Assembly (NCBI GenBank): GCA_949128115.1
Contig: OX421966.1
Span: 32,691,042 to 32,755,041 of the forward strand
From: Anaspis maculata
Taxonomy: Eukaryota; Arthropoda; Insecta; Coleoptera; Scraptiidae
Length of the DNA stretch: 64,000 nucleotides
Direction of reading: 5' to 3'
Both the position numbers and the translations under genes were made by a program. The notes below the pieces were generated by a model. That model had not been told where the DNA came from and made no database searches. It worked only from the letters and a program-made list of their open reading frames with translations. This document shows positions 21,866 through 32,511 of the stretch, piece by piece. Each line of letters opens with the position of its first letter. The stretch's first letter is position 1.

Positions 21866-23357
21866 TATACAGGGTGGTGAAAATTTCGATGCTCACCATT
21901 GGTATCTTGGAAACGGTAAGAGATACGAAGTCGGTTAAATTAGAAAAAAGTTGTGCATTTTTGTGGCGATTGAGAATCTGAAAAGAAACTTTGAATATTT
22001 TGATTAGTTTACGATTTATCACGAAAAAACTGAAAATTTTGATTTCAGAAATTATTTTTTATCTTTCCAACCATTCAAGCTATTTCAATCAAACTTGGTA
22101 GTTTTATGTTTTTGATCACTCCGAGTCGATCAACGTTGACAGAAATTTTCCAGGCCTTCTAGATGTCAAATTATGATAGTCAACTTTTGTTTTTCTTATG
22201 GCCGCCATATTGGATTTTTGCACTAATAGATAGAGAAAAAAATTAGCTTTCCGAATTAGTAACCAACAAGTTCTTTTCATGACATTTTCAGCGTCAAATT
22301 TTGAAATTTTCGTAAATCATTGACAAAATCGGGAATGCTTTGAAAAACAATTGAAACATTATCAATAGCAACAACAGAAAAAAGACAGATTGTGTTCAAT
22401 TGACGTATCTAAGGGCTCGATACCAAGTTGCAGGCGCGAAGTTTGGGACGGCGTAACTCGCCAAATACAGCGCGGTCTGATTGGTTGGTATCCGCCGTTG
22501 CTATGGTAACGGCACTTACGGCGGTCTCAGCCCCAACTTGGTATCGAGCCGTAACTTCTTAATCGTGTTTTGTGCTTGTTTGTACCGAGAGCTCATAAAT
22601 TAAATGAGTCAAGGGTGCCTGTGAATTCAAAAACGTCAGTCGAAACTAGGGTAATCCTTACTCCTTTTCTAATAAATTTGTCAAACTCGAGGTCAAACTT
22701 TAACAAGAACAATGCCAGTTCCGACAGACGTTTTTGAACTCACAGACACCCTTGACCCATTCAATTTATGAACTACCGGTACAAACAAGCACAAAACACG
22801 ATTAAGAAGTTAGATACGTCAATTGCACACCATCTGTCACTTATTTGTTGTTGCTATTCATAATATTTCAATTGTTTTTCAAAGCATTCCCGATTTTGTC
22901 AATAATTAACAAAAATTTCAAAATTTGACGCTTAAAATGTCATAAAAAGAACATGTTGGTTACTAATTCGGAAAGCAGTTTTTTTTTCTTTATCTATTTG
23001 TGCAAAAATCCAATATGGCGGCCATAAGAAAAACAAAAGTTGACTATCATAATTTGACATCTAGAAGGCCTGGAAAATTTCTGTCAACGTTGATCGACTC
23101 GGAGTGATTAAAAACATAAAACTACCAAGTTTGATTGAAATAGCTTGAATGGTTGGAAAGATAAAAAATAATTTCTGAAATCAAAATTTTCAGTTTTTTC
23201 GTGATAAATCGTAAACCAATCAAAATATTCAAAGTTTCTTTTCCGATTGTCAATCGCCACAAAAATGCGCAACTTTTTTCTAATTTAACCGACCTCGTAT
23301 CTCTTACCGTTTCCAAGATACCAATGGTGAGCATCGAAATTTTCACCACCCTGTATA
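21866..23357. mobile_element. 1.5-kb palindromic element split by a nested MITE
   Basis: TATACAGGGTGGTGAAAA and its complement form the ends. Arms of ~645 bp (left 21866-22648 minus the insertion; right 22712-23357) surround a ~63-bp spacer. Arms are highly similar. The left arm alone carries the insertion at 22413-22551. No protein is encoded. Confidence 0.82.
22413..22551. mobile_element. 139-bp Harbinger-like MITE with TAA duplication
   Basis: Inverted ends GGCTCGATACCAAGTTG are flanked by TAA on both sides (22410-22412, 22552-22554). The opposite palindrome arm (22801-22820) preserves the empty site with a single TAA. A 3-bp TWA target and GG-starting ends fit PIF/Harbinger MITEs. The outermost bases (G versus C) do not pair. 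Confidence 0.85.
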
Positions 23358-23388
23358 ATATACTATTTTCACCCATTATTTCATTTAG

Positions 23389-23458
23389 AAAACAGGACTA
23401 TGAAGAGGCTCATGCTACTATTAAGGCACAAAAACTTAATGACATGTCAGATGGATGA
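23389..23458 (+). other. possible terminal exon of an unidentified plus-strand gene
   Basis: A pyrimidine-rich acceptor (TTATTTCATTTAG) precedes an open segment that reads KQDYEEAHATIKAQKLNDMS and ends at TGA (23456-23458). An AATAAA follows at 23861, convergent with RpL34. No upstream exons could be found among the repeats. I do not recognise the family, and chance remains possible. Confidence 0.25.
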
Positions 23459-23918
23459 TTTTTTGAAATTTTTTTAAAGACGCGAGTCGTTCTTATACTG
23501 GAACATTCAAGATGGTGCTGCAAAGCTAATGAGAGCAGCACCCAAGCAAGCAAAGCAGAGCATCCTTCAGCATCTGGATAACTCTTGAGCTTTATTCTCA
23601 GGACCAAAGTGTAAAATGTTATTCATCTTCGTTCCCTTTTATGTGTCGGCAATAGTGAATTTCTTGCCATTGTCACAAACTGAACAGATCATACGTATCA
23701 AATCTAGTCACTAACCCCTGGAAAAATGAGAAATTCTAGATTTGGCCATCATCATATCCAAGATAAAAGTTCAAGCAGAAATCACTATAGAGAATTGTGT
23801 AGGATCAATTTGTTACAGAAAATTTACTATAAAGCAACCCAGTAATCAATATTAAGGCTTAATAAAATCCATTTACCTTTACAAATACGTCATTTATTAA
23901 TATAAAGCCAAAAAAAAC

Positions 23919-24574
23919 TTATTTCTTTGCCTTTGTGGCACCAGCTTGCTGGGCTTTCAGCACTTTAACAACAATCTTCTGTTCTTCAATCAGGAAAGCT
24001 CTGACAATCTTTTCCTTGACGCACTTGTGGCACAAGACGCCACCGTAGGCGCGCTTGACGGTCTTCTTGCGCTTGCACAACCTGGAACGTTCCTGGGGAC
24101 GTGCGGGCAAGATACCCCTGAGCTTGTCCTTGCATTGACCACACCTCGGGATCTTCTTGGGCTTCTTCAGGTATTGGTACACCAATTTTCCACCAGGAGT
24201 ACGGACACTGGAAACATACGATAAGTTCAACACATGGCCTACGACCTGGCGATTCTCAACAATGTTTTGAGTTATTGGGTACGATCAGACATTGAACGAA
24301 AGGGTTGTCGTCACTTTCGGCTTTACAGCCTTCAGGACTCTAGCCAGTAATCATCATTTTATCACTCATGCAACACGGTTGTTGCAAAGGTGAGGGCAGT
24401 AATCAACGTGCCAAGCATAACCTCAAAAAAGTTTTGCACGCTTTTCAATTTTGAATTCATAATTCAAACAAATTCTGAATGGATGTGAAAGAATCAAGTT
24501 TTTACTTACATGTGCCTCCTGTTGGATTTGGTGTTGTACGACAAACGTCGTCGGAAAACCAGGCGCTGCACCAT
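23919..24574 (-). CDS. RpL34: 60S ribosomal protein L34 (eL34)
   Basis: Coding exons 24510-24574 and 23919-24207 (minus strand) join across a 302-bp GT-AG intron to give 117 residues, the usual eL34 length. The start [18 protein letters not shown], the RTPGGKLVY segment, the zinc-ribbon-like cysteines in CGQC and CHKC, and the near-invariant [17 protein letters not shown] tail identify it. It is a structural protein of the large ribosomal subunit. A 5' UTR exon (24745 to ~24772) is spliced to an acceptor just before the ATG. The gene is head-to-head with Vti1. Its second intron holds a candidate box C/D snoRNA, a common arrangement for ribosomal protein genes. Confidence 0.97.
24280..24365 (-). 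ncRNA. candidate intronic box C/D snoRNA
   Basis: On the sense strand of RpL34, inside its intron, a perfect box C ATGATGA (24357-24351) is followed by D' CTGA (24335-24332), C' GTGACGA (24314-24308, one mismatch to RTGATGA) and D CTGA (24288-24285). The boxes are in the right order and span ~73 nt. The terminal stem is weak. Guides would be the bases just upstream of D' (ACTGGCTAGAGTC) and of D (TTTCGTTCAATGT). I could not assign rRNA targets from memory. Hosting in a ribosomal-protein intron supports it. Confidence 0.5.
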
Positions 24575-24744
24575 TTTCACCTGTTAAAATTCATAGGTTA
24601 GTTAAGTGATACCCGAAAAATACAGCTTTAGAAATATGGAAAATTGTTTATTCAACGAATTTTTCATGTTTTTTTCTCAAAAAGTGTATCGATTTTCACG
24701 ATGATTGAAGAAAACCATAAATTTTAATACAACACTTCACTAAC

Positions 24745-24772
24745 CTGTCAACTTCACGAAGAGAAAGAAATG
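24745..24772 (-). promoter_or_regulatory. RpL34 5' UTR exon with TOP-like tract
   Basis: On the minus strand a TTTCTTTCTCTTC pyrimidine tract precedes GTGAAGTTGACAG and a GTTAGT donor. Such 5' terminal oligopyrimidine tracts are typical of ribosomal protein mRNAs. The exact start is inferred. Confidence 0.5.
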
Positions 24773-25128
24773 GCAGCTGGCTGGTTTACCACCACTACCA
24801 ACATGCAAACACGAAAGCACTATTCGACGTTCGATGTTGTCAAATAGTGCAGCAAGTTTGGCGCTAATTTGAATTCAAATTTGTTGTTGTCTTCAACCTC
24901 TTCTAAAGTTTGAAGACCAGTGGACTGTCAACTAAAATAAAATATATGGTTTGTTGATAAAAAGTTTTGAAAACCGTTAGGCGAATAAATGGTGAAAGTG
25001 GGAGCAAAACTGGAGTCGAAACGTGGCAACAGCGCGGCTGGACAGCGCACCCGCAAGTCGAAAGACAGCTCACCTGGCGCCATCTGTGCTCAACATGTAG
25101 AAGTGATGCGCCCCAAACAAATCCAAGT
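24773..25128. promoter_or_regulatory. divergent RpL34/Vti1 intergenic region
   Basis: About 350 bp separate the RpL34 first exon from the Vti1 ATG, so the two genes probably share a bidirectional promoter. On the Vti1 side an ATG at 24989 opens a frame that runs past the Vti1 start in another frame (to 25174). It matters only if transcription begins upstream of it. Confidence 0.45.
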
Positions 25129-28100
25129 ATGGTTTCTCTGTTTGAGAATTACGAACAGCAATATTCGGTGCTAACGGCTGATATAACGGCCCAGATCGGC
25201 CTGCTAGGTGCTTCGGCTACAAGTAAGAACCATTTGCAGCCCTTTTTCCAGGCTCCCAGGGTCATGCGCTGTCACTTGTTTTTTTGCAGGAGATCGCCGC
25301 CAACTCATTTCCAACATCGAGAAACATGTCGAGGAGGCTCAGGAATTGGTGAGAGACCTGTAATATTGCATGGTATTTTTGAAAAACGGCTGTTCTTTCA
25401 GCTGGAACAAATGGATTTGGAGGTTAGAGAAGTCGAATCGTCCAAAAGACAGCGGTGCAGGACCAAGCTAGATTGCTACCGTGCTGAGCTCAAGCGGCTT
25501 ACCTTGGAATACATTAAGGCGCGGTCGATAAAACAGGGCGCCTTGTCGTACGATGACAGCGCGGAAGAATTGAACGATGTTAGGATTTCTTCGGACCAGA
25601 AGCAGAGGCTGCTGGACAACTCGGAGCGGCTGGAGCGGACGGGAAAGCAACTGGAAGAGGGATATAGGATCGTGGTGGAGTCTCAGGAAATCGGGACTCA
25701 GGTCCTGCATAACTTGAATGACCAAAGAGAAACTATTCAAAGGACCAGGTCTAGGGTAAGAATTTTTTTAGCGCATTTTTGGGTACTTGTGTCATAAAGG
25801 GCCATGGAAACCGCACATTTTATTGTAACCATTCTACCACCATTCTGTTCCTTATGCAACTGTGAGTCGATTTAGGTACGGAAAAATGCGATTTTCTTAC
25901 ATTAAATATTCCATTTTGGCACTTGAACGTTTTCCATGACGTTTTCACATAGGATTCTTGCTCGTTGCCATGGCTACTACCTTCTTCTTAACCCGCCTTC
26001 TTTGATTTTTTGTTGAGTTGCATACCTGCACATTATGTGTGGTTCCCAAATTTCAGTTTTTTTTCTTGAAAACTAGTGAATAATCCGCATATTTTCTTTC
26101 CCATGACCTTCTTAGACAGTTTTTAGTCCAATCCTATTTTTGAAATTTATCAAATTGAGTCGACCGCCGAAAATACATTACGTGGGTTCCGTAACTTAAT
26201 TATCTTTTCTTTAAAATAAAATAATATGATATAAAAAAAATTACCGTTTTTCTCCTTCTAAACCGTATCGCGGTTATAGGAGTTTCTTTGCCATTTATTC
26301 ATTACATCAGAATACAGAAAAATCCAATTTTTACAAACACAACACCCAGACTTATTCAGTGAGGAATCGAACCCCAAAGTCTTGCGTCAGAAGCGGATAC
26401 ACTACCGCCTTTGCCACGGACCCGTCAATTTTTTCTTTAAAAACTAGTGGATAATCCGCAAATTTTCTTTTACAGAACCTTATTGGACACTGTTTTTAGT
26501 CTATTCTTAGTTTTGGAATTATCAAAATCGCGTGGCCTTTTATGACTCAAGACCCATTTTCAAAGAAAAAAGTGTTTATTGTGGCCACTTTGCCTGTGTG
26601 TCGTCGGATTATTTGAGCGTATTTTCACCAGAGATTTCACCTGTGTAATAAATTATAGGTACAGTCCTTTTTTTTCAAAGTGTCCATTGTGGTGTAAATG
26701 ACCGACATCTTCGCATTGACGGTGAATGCAAAGGTGTGTGCCATTTGCACCAGAATGGACTTTAAAAAAAAAATAGACTGTAGGTCTGCATACAAATTTT
26801 TGCAGTTCCACTCCTCCTTGAACAATGAAGTTAGGTTAGAACCTTGCAACTTTTTCTGGTGGATAACTTACGCCCGCGTAAGGGTGGACCGAAGGGTGGA
26901 CGGACAAATCCCGCACTTGAGTTCAAATTGAATTCATGTCAGATGATTGGCCCCGGTAGTGATCCACGTGACGCCTTTCTAAAACAGGGGCTGAAACATT
27001 GCGGCATCAAAAATACCTGGAATGTGACATAACAACATGTCAAAAAAAAATTAAATCACCGCACGTGTTGTCCTATTTGCATGAAGGGAGACGAAACATT
27101 TCACTAGAATGTAGCGCATTCCGTTTTCTATTTTAGAAAAAAGCATTTGGTAAATTGACACTATGTTTTTAAAAAAATACTTCGAAGATTAGGCCTTCAT
27201 TCAAAATCTTGCAAGAGTAATTTTTTCTTTAAATAAGAAATCGGAGAATACATTCCACTTTGAAATATGCCCATTGGCGTAAAAGGTAAGGGTGAAAAAC
27301 CCTCCTCAACTAACGCAACTGGGCGCTTTTGAACAAATATGTACCTAGAAAAATATTGTCTTCAGAAATTCTCCTTTTCTATATCATATCGACCTTGAAA
27401 ATGTGTGGGAATTATACCAACATCCTGGATAAGGCAAATTGAATTTAGCTAACTCTGCCAACTTCATTGAACCGGAGGTCGTATAACGAAAATAGAAGCT
27501 TGAAGTCCCGCCCTTTGACTCCCCATATTTCCAAAAATGAGAAATAAAGAGCCCAGATAATTTTTTTACAGTATTTCTCTGGCTCTATTGAAGCATTTTT
27601 CGAAACTGTCCTGTTTTTTTTTTGCGGCGAGTCCAGAACACCCTCTATAAACTGAGTCACTTCATATTCCGAAATTTCAAACAGTTTCTTTTTCTTGATG
27701 TTGAAACCAAGGCTAGATCTCCGAGCACCAAACCAAAGATGGAGAACTTCAAAATCCTTTCTGTCATATTTGTGGCTATTGAGTAATTCAGAAATTTTCA
27801 TAAATCGTCCTCTTCTCTTCGTCAACTTGCATGCCTTGGTCTCCATTGTCGGTCTCATTCCTGACCAAGGGGTCAAAAATAATCACTTGTTTCAAGTGAT
27901 TATTAACAAAGTGTCAAACACTACAATGTTGTTGAATTAATGGGAGCCATTCTGATCTACTGCATGTGGGTGGGTACTTCTCTTTCAAAATCTTTTCGTT
28001 TGATTATTGACTCTTGTCAGTATGTGCTGAATTTGGGCGACAGCTCTGATTGCTTATCAACAGGTAATTATAATATAACTGCTGATTACCTGAAAAAGGG

Positions 28101-29068
28101 TCTCTATTGCTTTGCCACCTCGGCAACAAAGACTTGACTTAATGTTATCTCTACCTGGATGTCACCAAGGTTCGCATAGCTGACTGTTTGACCCAAAGTC
28201 GGAGTTGCCAAACAACTCACCCCCGCCCCGACACCTCTGCAGGCGCACCTGCATTTTGATTTATTTCAACTCAGAGTCAGCGATTTTGGTCTTCAAACGA
28301 TGCCTGCACTTTTCCGCGAAACTCGAATCGCATTTCGACGCTTGACACGCTCATTTTTTCACAGAAACACTGTCCAATTCCGGCGAAATTTCACTCGTCT
28401 AAATTACTTTTCTTCCGACATCTGTTCGACTTATAGGCGTCAAAAGACGCCCAGGTACATTTCAACGAATAAACTGCAAATTAAATTCTTTGGCCGATGC
28501 TTATTCGGAACTTTATTCGGAGATGGCAATACCAGCCCTTTACCACACAAAAATTGAAAAGCATGTGCACATACTGTAGTACATGTAGTACATACTTACA
28601 ACAGCCCTTCATTGTATTATGCTTGCGTTGAGTGTAGCTGTGTGGCTTTGAACAAAAATTTTCAAGACGCTTTAGAAGTGTTTGCTAATCGTGTTTTTCA
28701 AAATTGACTCGATGCTTGAAGATCGCTGGACCCGTTGTAACAATCCAACGCCCAGTTTCTCCAAGCTCAGATTCAAGATTTCAGCCAGTAAGATGACGCA
28801 AGTTGAAATTTAACTAAATAAAATATAACAAAAGCTTAGTGGAACTGAGACGTGATATTTTTATGAGTATGAGTATCTATGGAAAAAAATTAATGAAATT
28901 AATTTGTTCCAGTTGAGGGAAACCGACGACGACTTGAGCCGGTCGTCCCGCTTAATGAACTCAATGATATTTAGGCTTATCCAGCAAAGGATAGTCCTGT
29001 TCATTGTTGGTGCCTGCTTCATAATTGCAATTGCCTTGGGCCTGTACTTAGGTTTTAGCAGAAAATAG
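25129..29068 (+). CDS. Vti1a: Vti1-type Qb-SNARE (vesicle transport v-SNARE)
   Basis: Exons 25129-25222, 25290-25348, 25402-25755 and 28913-29068 give 220 residues, close to human VTI1A. The N-terminus FENYEQQYSVLTADITAQI and the LEQMDLEVREVE segment form the regulatory three-helix domain. LLDNSERLERTGKQLEEGYR through the LRETDDDLSRSS region is the SNARE helix. Residues ~196-217 (RIVLFIVGACFIIAIALGLY) are the C-terminal membrane anchor, leaving a two-residue tail after it. The family mediates fusion in Golgi-endosome traffic together with syntaxins. The last intron is 3.2 kb and holds repeats. The ATG is chosen by homology; it is head-to-head with RpL34. Confidence 0.95.
26057..26545. repeat. 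direct duplication flanking a SINE head in the Vti1 intron
   Basis: 26057-26165 and 26431-26545 are diverged direct copies (AAAACTAGTGAATAATCCGC versus AAAACTAGTGGATAATCCGC, then CTTATTGGACA-like and TTTTTAGTC blocks). The tRNA-like segment at 26345-26430 lies between them. Confidence 0.6.
26345..26430 (-). repeat. tRNA-derived SINE head or tRNA pseudogene
   Basis: On the minus strand TGGCAAAGGCGGTA matches an A box and GGTTCGATTCC a B box at tRNA spacing. A T-arm TGGGG/CCTCA can pair. The acceptor ends do not pair, so this is not a functional tRNA. Confidence 0.65.
26661..26781. mobile_element. 121-bp MITE in the Vti1 intron
   Basis: Ends ACAGTCCTTTTTTTT and, inverted, ACAGTCTATTTTTTT bound arms that share AAGTGTCCATT- and GTGTAAATG-type text. 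The direct repeat AGGT (TAGGT if the last base is shared) flanks it. Confidence 0.6.
26782..28912. other. Vti1 intron, remainder
   Basis: A perfect 12-bp hairpin with a TTT loop (AATAATCACTTG, 27878-27904) is present. A minus-strand open frame of 143 codons (27445-27876) and a plus-strand frame at 28300-28557 show no recognisable domain. I do not call genes here. Confidence 0.4.
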
Positions 29069-29528
29069 TATTTCTATTTAGCGAGTGACTGTATATAGTA
29101 ATAAGTAATGAACATAATGCAACAAATCTTATAATTTTTAAGTATTACAATCATTTTCTGTGTCATATTAATTTTTAGGTGAATATGTTTCATTCATTCA
29201 TTTATTTTAGAGGTTTTTATTGTTGAACATTTTCTTGTTATACATTCCTTGTTGTTAATAATTATTGTGATGTATCCTGTTAGTTTGCACTGAATCAGTG
29301 GAATTTGGACTAATAACTATTAGGTATCTACCTTATAAATTATTTGAACAATATAAAGTACAAATTCAAAACGATTTTTTTTTATTCTGTAAACCTCATT
29401 ACCGAAAATCTAAATGACAGTATAACAATAATAATTTTATAATAAATTATAGTAATAGCCAGTCAAGATCTGTTACTGCGATAACACTGGCTTTTACAAA
29501 GTGGATTCGGTATAATTTTTTGCACACT
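29069..29528. other. Vti1 3' UTR and upstream region of lipid-binding-like gene A
   Basis: AT-rich sequence with no coding segment. It separates the Vti1 stop from the next ATG by 460 bp. Confidence 0.4.
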
Positions 29529-31011
29529 ATGCGTCTTGTTGAAATTTATAGTCCAATTCTTTTAATCTTAATCCTGGATGATGTGTTTTGTAAAGAACGC
29601 AGGGTAGATATCTATATCTGGCTAACTAATAACTTTCTAAAATAATTTTTATTTCTAGATTAAAACATTTAAAGTTATATATTACAATGGTACAGGATGT
29701 GGTGATGAAAACATTGAAATTGTTTCATCCATTTCGAATATAAACCATGTAGAACATTTCATTTACTGGGATTCTTTGATCAAAGTCAAAAATGATATAA
29801 CTGGACGTCCAATGGTAACCTAGAGAGTTTTTTTTTAATAAATAGTTACTACTTACCTATGATCATATTGTAACTATTTTAGACCAACGTTCAGATAAAA
29901 AGGTGTAAATCCAAGGAAAACTTGGATCAGTGTGAAAACTTCAAAGCAATCACTTCAACCAAGTATTGTGAGTTGGTTTTGTCCAACACTACCAGTCTTA
30001 GAAATTATTTTTCTTCTATAACGCCAAAATGGAATTGTCCAATCAGAAAAGTAGGTACCTACATATTCTTTTTTGTGATATTATTGCTGATAATACACTG
30101 ACCCGCCAAATTAACGCACCACCAAAATTTTATCCCAAAGAATTCATTTTTTTCCGAACCTGTTTGTCTGATTAGATGATCTTTCCTTTAAATTGACAAA
30201 CTCAGTTGAATCATCATTTACTAACACCAATGACAAATCAGATTATTTAATTTTGGTGTGTTGGATTTTTGTCCAGAACCACCATGAGAGGCTAAGCCTT
30301 TCAGCCAATCAATATTCGAAATGGCCCCCAAGGCATCACTCAACATCCATGGCCGTACCGGGGTTTGAACCCGGAACCTTAAGCAGCCATTCAAGTGCTC
30401 ATGCCACCGGGCTCTGAGTTTCGTCGTGCATCAATTCATATAGCGAGTTTCTGTCATTCAATGTTAGGTAGGTACTTACTTAATATAGTAAGCTTTTGAT
30501 TTTTGTAACTGGCTGCTGTCATTGATACTCCACACAGGATGTCCCAAACTCTCTGAAAGAAAGTTGAACCCAGTACCTACCTAAGTATACAGTTTAAACT
30601 TACGTACTTTTTATCGAAAACCATAAACAGTAACATTCCTAAAAAATCTATTACAGTTTGAAAAAGGTCATTCTAATCAGGCAAATGGTTCGGATTTCGG
30701 AAAAAGTCGACTTCAAAATTTATGACAAAAAAAAATTGGACAAATGCTGGGAAAGAAGTTGGCTTAAAATTCATCGGAAATTTTTGATGTCGCGTAATTT
30801 TGTGGGACAGTGTATTTGATACAATTTAACATTTTAGGGTACTTACAAATCAACCAACGCCTCTGTAGATATAGCCTCATTCTTATTACTTCCAACTGAG
30901 GGATGGTTCTGGAATATCAGGTACGAGTTGCTTGATGGAATAAATAGGAAGAGACTTATGTGCATCAACTTGCATACACACGTAGCTTATTTGGATGCTA
31001 CCTACAACTGA
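29529..31011 (+). CDS. secreted GM2-activator/ML-like protein, gene A
   Basis: Exons 29529-29603, 29659-29814, 29883-30050 and 30838-31011 join in phase 0 and encode 190 residues. Residues 1-~20 (MRLVEIYSPILLILIL) are a signal peptide. Six cysteines (39, 85, 94, 106, 129, 175), the WNCPIRKGTY motif, an aromatic PTEGWFW turn and the C-terminal RLMCINL strand resemble GM2 activator, where CPF.EGTY, a TGNYR turn and LGCIKI occupy the same places. That family binds lipids in a beta cup. The match is by pattern, not by search, and the DUF1091-type insect proteins are an alternative. NGT and NTT are potential glycosylation sites. Gene B is its tandem duplicate. Confidence 0.72.
30230..30415 (-). 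repeat. tRNA-derived SINE in intron 3 of gene A
   Basis: On the minus strand TGGCATGAGCACTTGAATGG (A box) and GGGTTCAAACCCCGG (B box) are at tRNA spacing, followed by a non-tRNA body. The acceptor arms do not pair, so it is a SINE rather than a tRNA gene. Confidence 0.65.
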
Positions 31012-31746
31012 ATAGAAAAGTTCCTGCTAAAATTACGTAGAAACGCTAGGTACTTACCTAAATCATGGCGGCCAAAACATTCCAGACAGTACCTAACTTT
31101 GACACGAATTATAGATTTTTGTACTTGAAAGACTTTTCTTTGGTGTACATTCGTTGTGCGTCGGATGGTCTACAGTCGTACAGTGGTATTTAGTTGAAAT
31201 TTTTAACATTGCATATTATTAGTTATTACAAAATAAATCATTGGAAAGTACTTAATCTCAGAACATCAGACCGACCGAGCAGCTAGCATCGAAAATCGAA
31301 ATCCAGCAGACACGGTGTCTCGACCTGTGTGGATCTCATCACTGCTGAGGGTACTCATAAGTGAGACACCCGTGCGTTGCCATCTATTAGCGGTTTTCTG
31401 CAATGTGTATAATGGAACGGTAATGGCCGCTGAACAGATAATCTTGATACCGTCAGCGTGATTCGCAAAGCACGGAATTCCTTTATACCTGATCCTACAG
31501 GAGAGCATAAAAACTGTTTTTTTTTCATTATGGGCTTTAAATTGCTGAACAAAGAATGAAGTCATACCTACATGTAAAACGAGTTCTAGAAGCCATATTT
31601 TGACGTCTATTTTTAAAGATATGGGGAATCAAAAGTTAGTACTTCGCCCTTCACTATTTCCCTTATTTAAACAGATTTTTTGGAACTGTTTATTCTGGAT
31701 TAATCAGTAAAAATTATTAACCACTGGATGTGCTTCTGTTTAATAT
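31012..31746. other. spacer between genes A and B, no gene supported
   Basis: A minus-strand frame of 99 codons (31266-31565) has no recognisable domain. Nothing else is supported. Confidence 0.35.
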
Positions 31747-31922
31747 ACAGGGTGATTCATAAATCTCAAAAGTGCATTTTCCTTCAAAAACCCAATAACA
31801 ATTATTCTGCTGAAACGAAAAGAGTGATATCTCTTTCTAAATTATTGTAAGGACCAGTGGAACCTCTTACAGGCATTAATGAAGAAAACTGGATTTCTGT
31901 GATTTATGACTCACCCTGTATC
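31747..31922. mobile_element. ~175-bp MITE with ATACAGGGTGA ends
   Basis: ATACAGGGTGATTCATAAAT at the left end and, inverted, ATACAGGGTGAGTCATAAAT at the right end differ by one base. No coding sequence. It belongs to the ACAGGGTG-ended class seen repeatedly in the window. Confidence 0.7.
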
Positions 31923-32511
31923 GTTAGTGAAATTTAGTGCACACCCACTAGTTGATAATTTTTACTGATAAGTCTATCACAAAGAGTTCCCAAAAAGCAC
32001 TTTCAACAAAGGAAATGAAATAGTGAGGGGCGCCGGAGTTCTAACCTTTGGCCCCCTATATCTTCAAAAATAAACGTCAGGAATTTTTTAAATATTCTTT
32101 TTGTGTTCTGCTTGAGTGGATTCCATATACCGCTCTGGACTCGGAATGCAAGAGGTACTTTTGAAACACTCTGTACACATAAATATGCCCACATAGGTAC
32201 AGACTTGAACCTAATTACTAATGATAGGTAACCAATTACTATTATATACAATGCTATTATCCTGTGAGTTTCCATGTTAAAGAGATTTTATCAGAATTTA
32301 TATGAACTGTAACCACCATATTAACCTTTATTGCTCTGCCAAGCTTATTGTTGATGTGTTGTTTGATATTTCCCTTTATTTATCGTTACAGAACTAAATA
32401 GAAAATAATAACTATAATTGAAACGGAAAATCCATATTATCATTGAAGTTGAAAATGAATAGCCTATTCATGTCCATTCCATCACAAACGAAATTTATTT
32501 TCAGATAAAAT
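31923..32511. other. upstream region of gene B
   Basis: No gene or repeat recognised apart from AT-rich sequence. Confidence 0.35.

Noticed and set aside
23946..24224. 92-codon plus-strand frame
   Set aside because: Antisense shadow of the RpL34 exon.
27445..27876. 143-codon minus-strand frame in the Vti1 intron
   Set aside because: No recognisable domain, no second copy in the window; it may be a TE remnant or chance.
28300..28557. 85-codon Arg-rich frame resembling a mitochondrial targeting sequence
   Set aside because: It lies within an intron, has no homologue I can name, and composition alone is weak evidence.
30343..30415. Functional tRNA gene
   Set aside because: A and B boxes are good but the acceptor stem does not pair; treated as a SINE head.
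31266..31565. 99-codon minus-strand frame
   Set aside because: No domain and no splice or promoter support.
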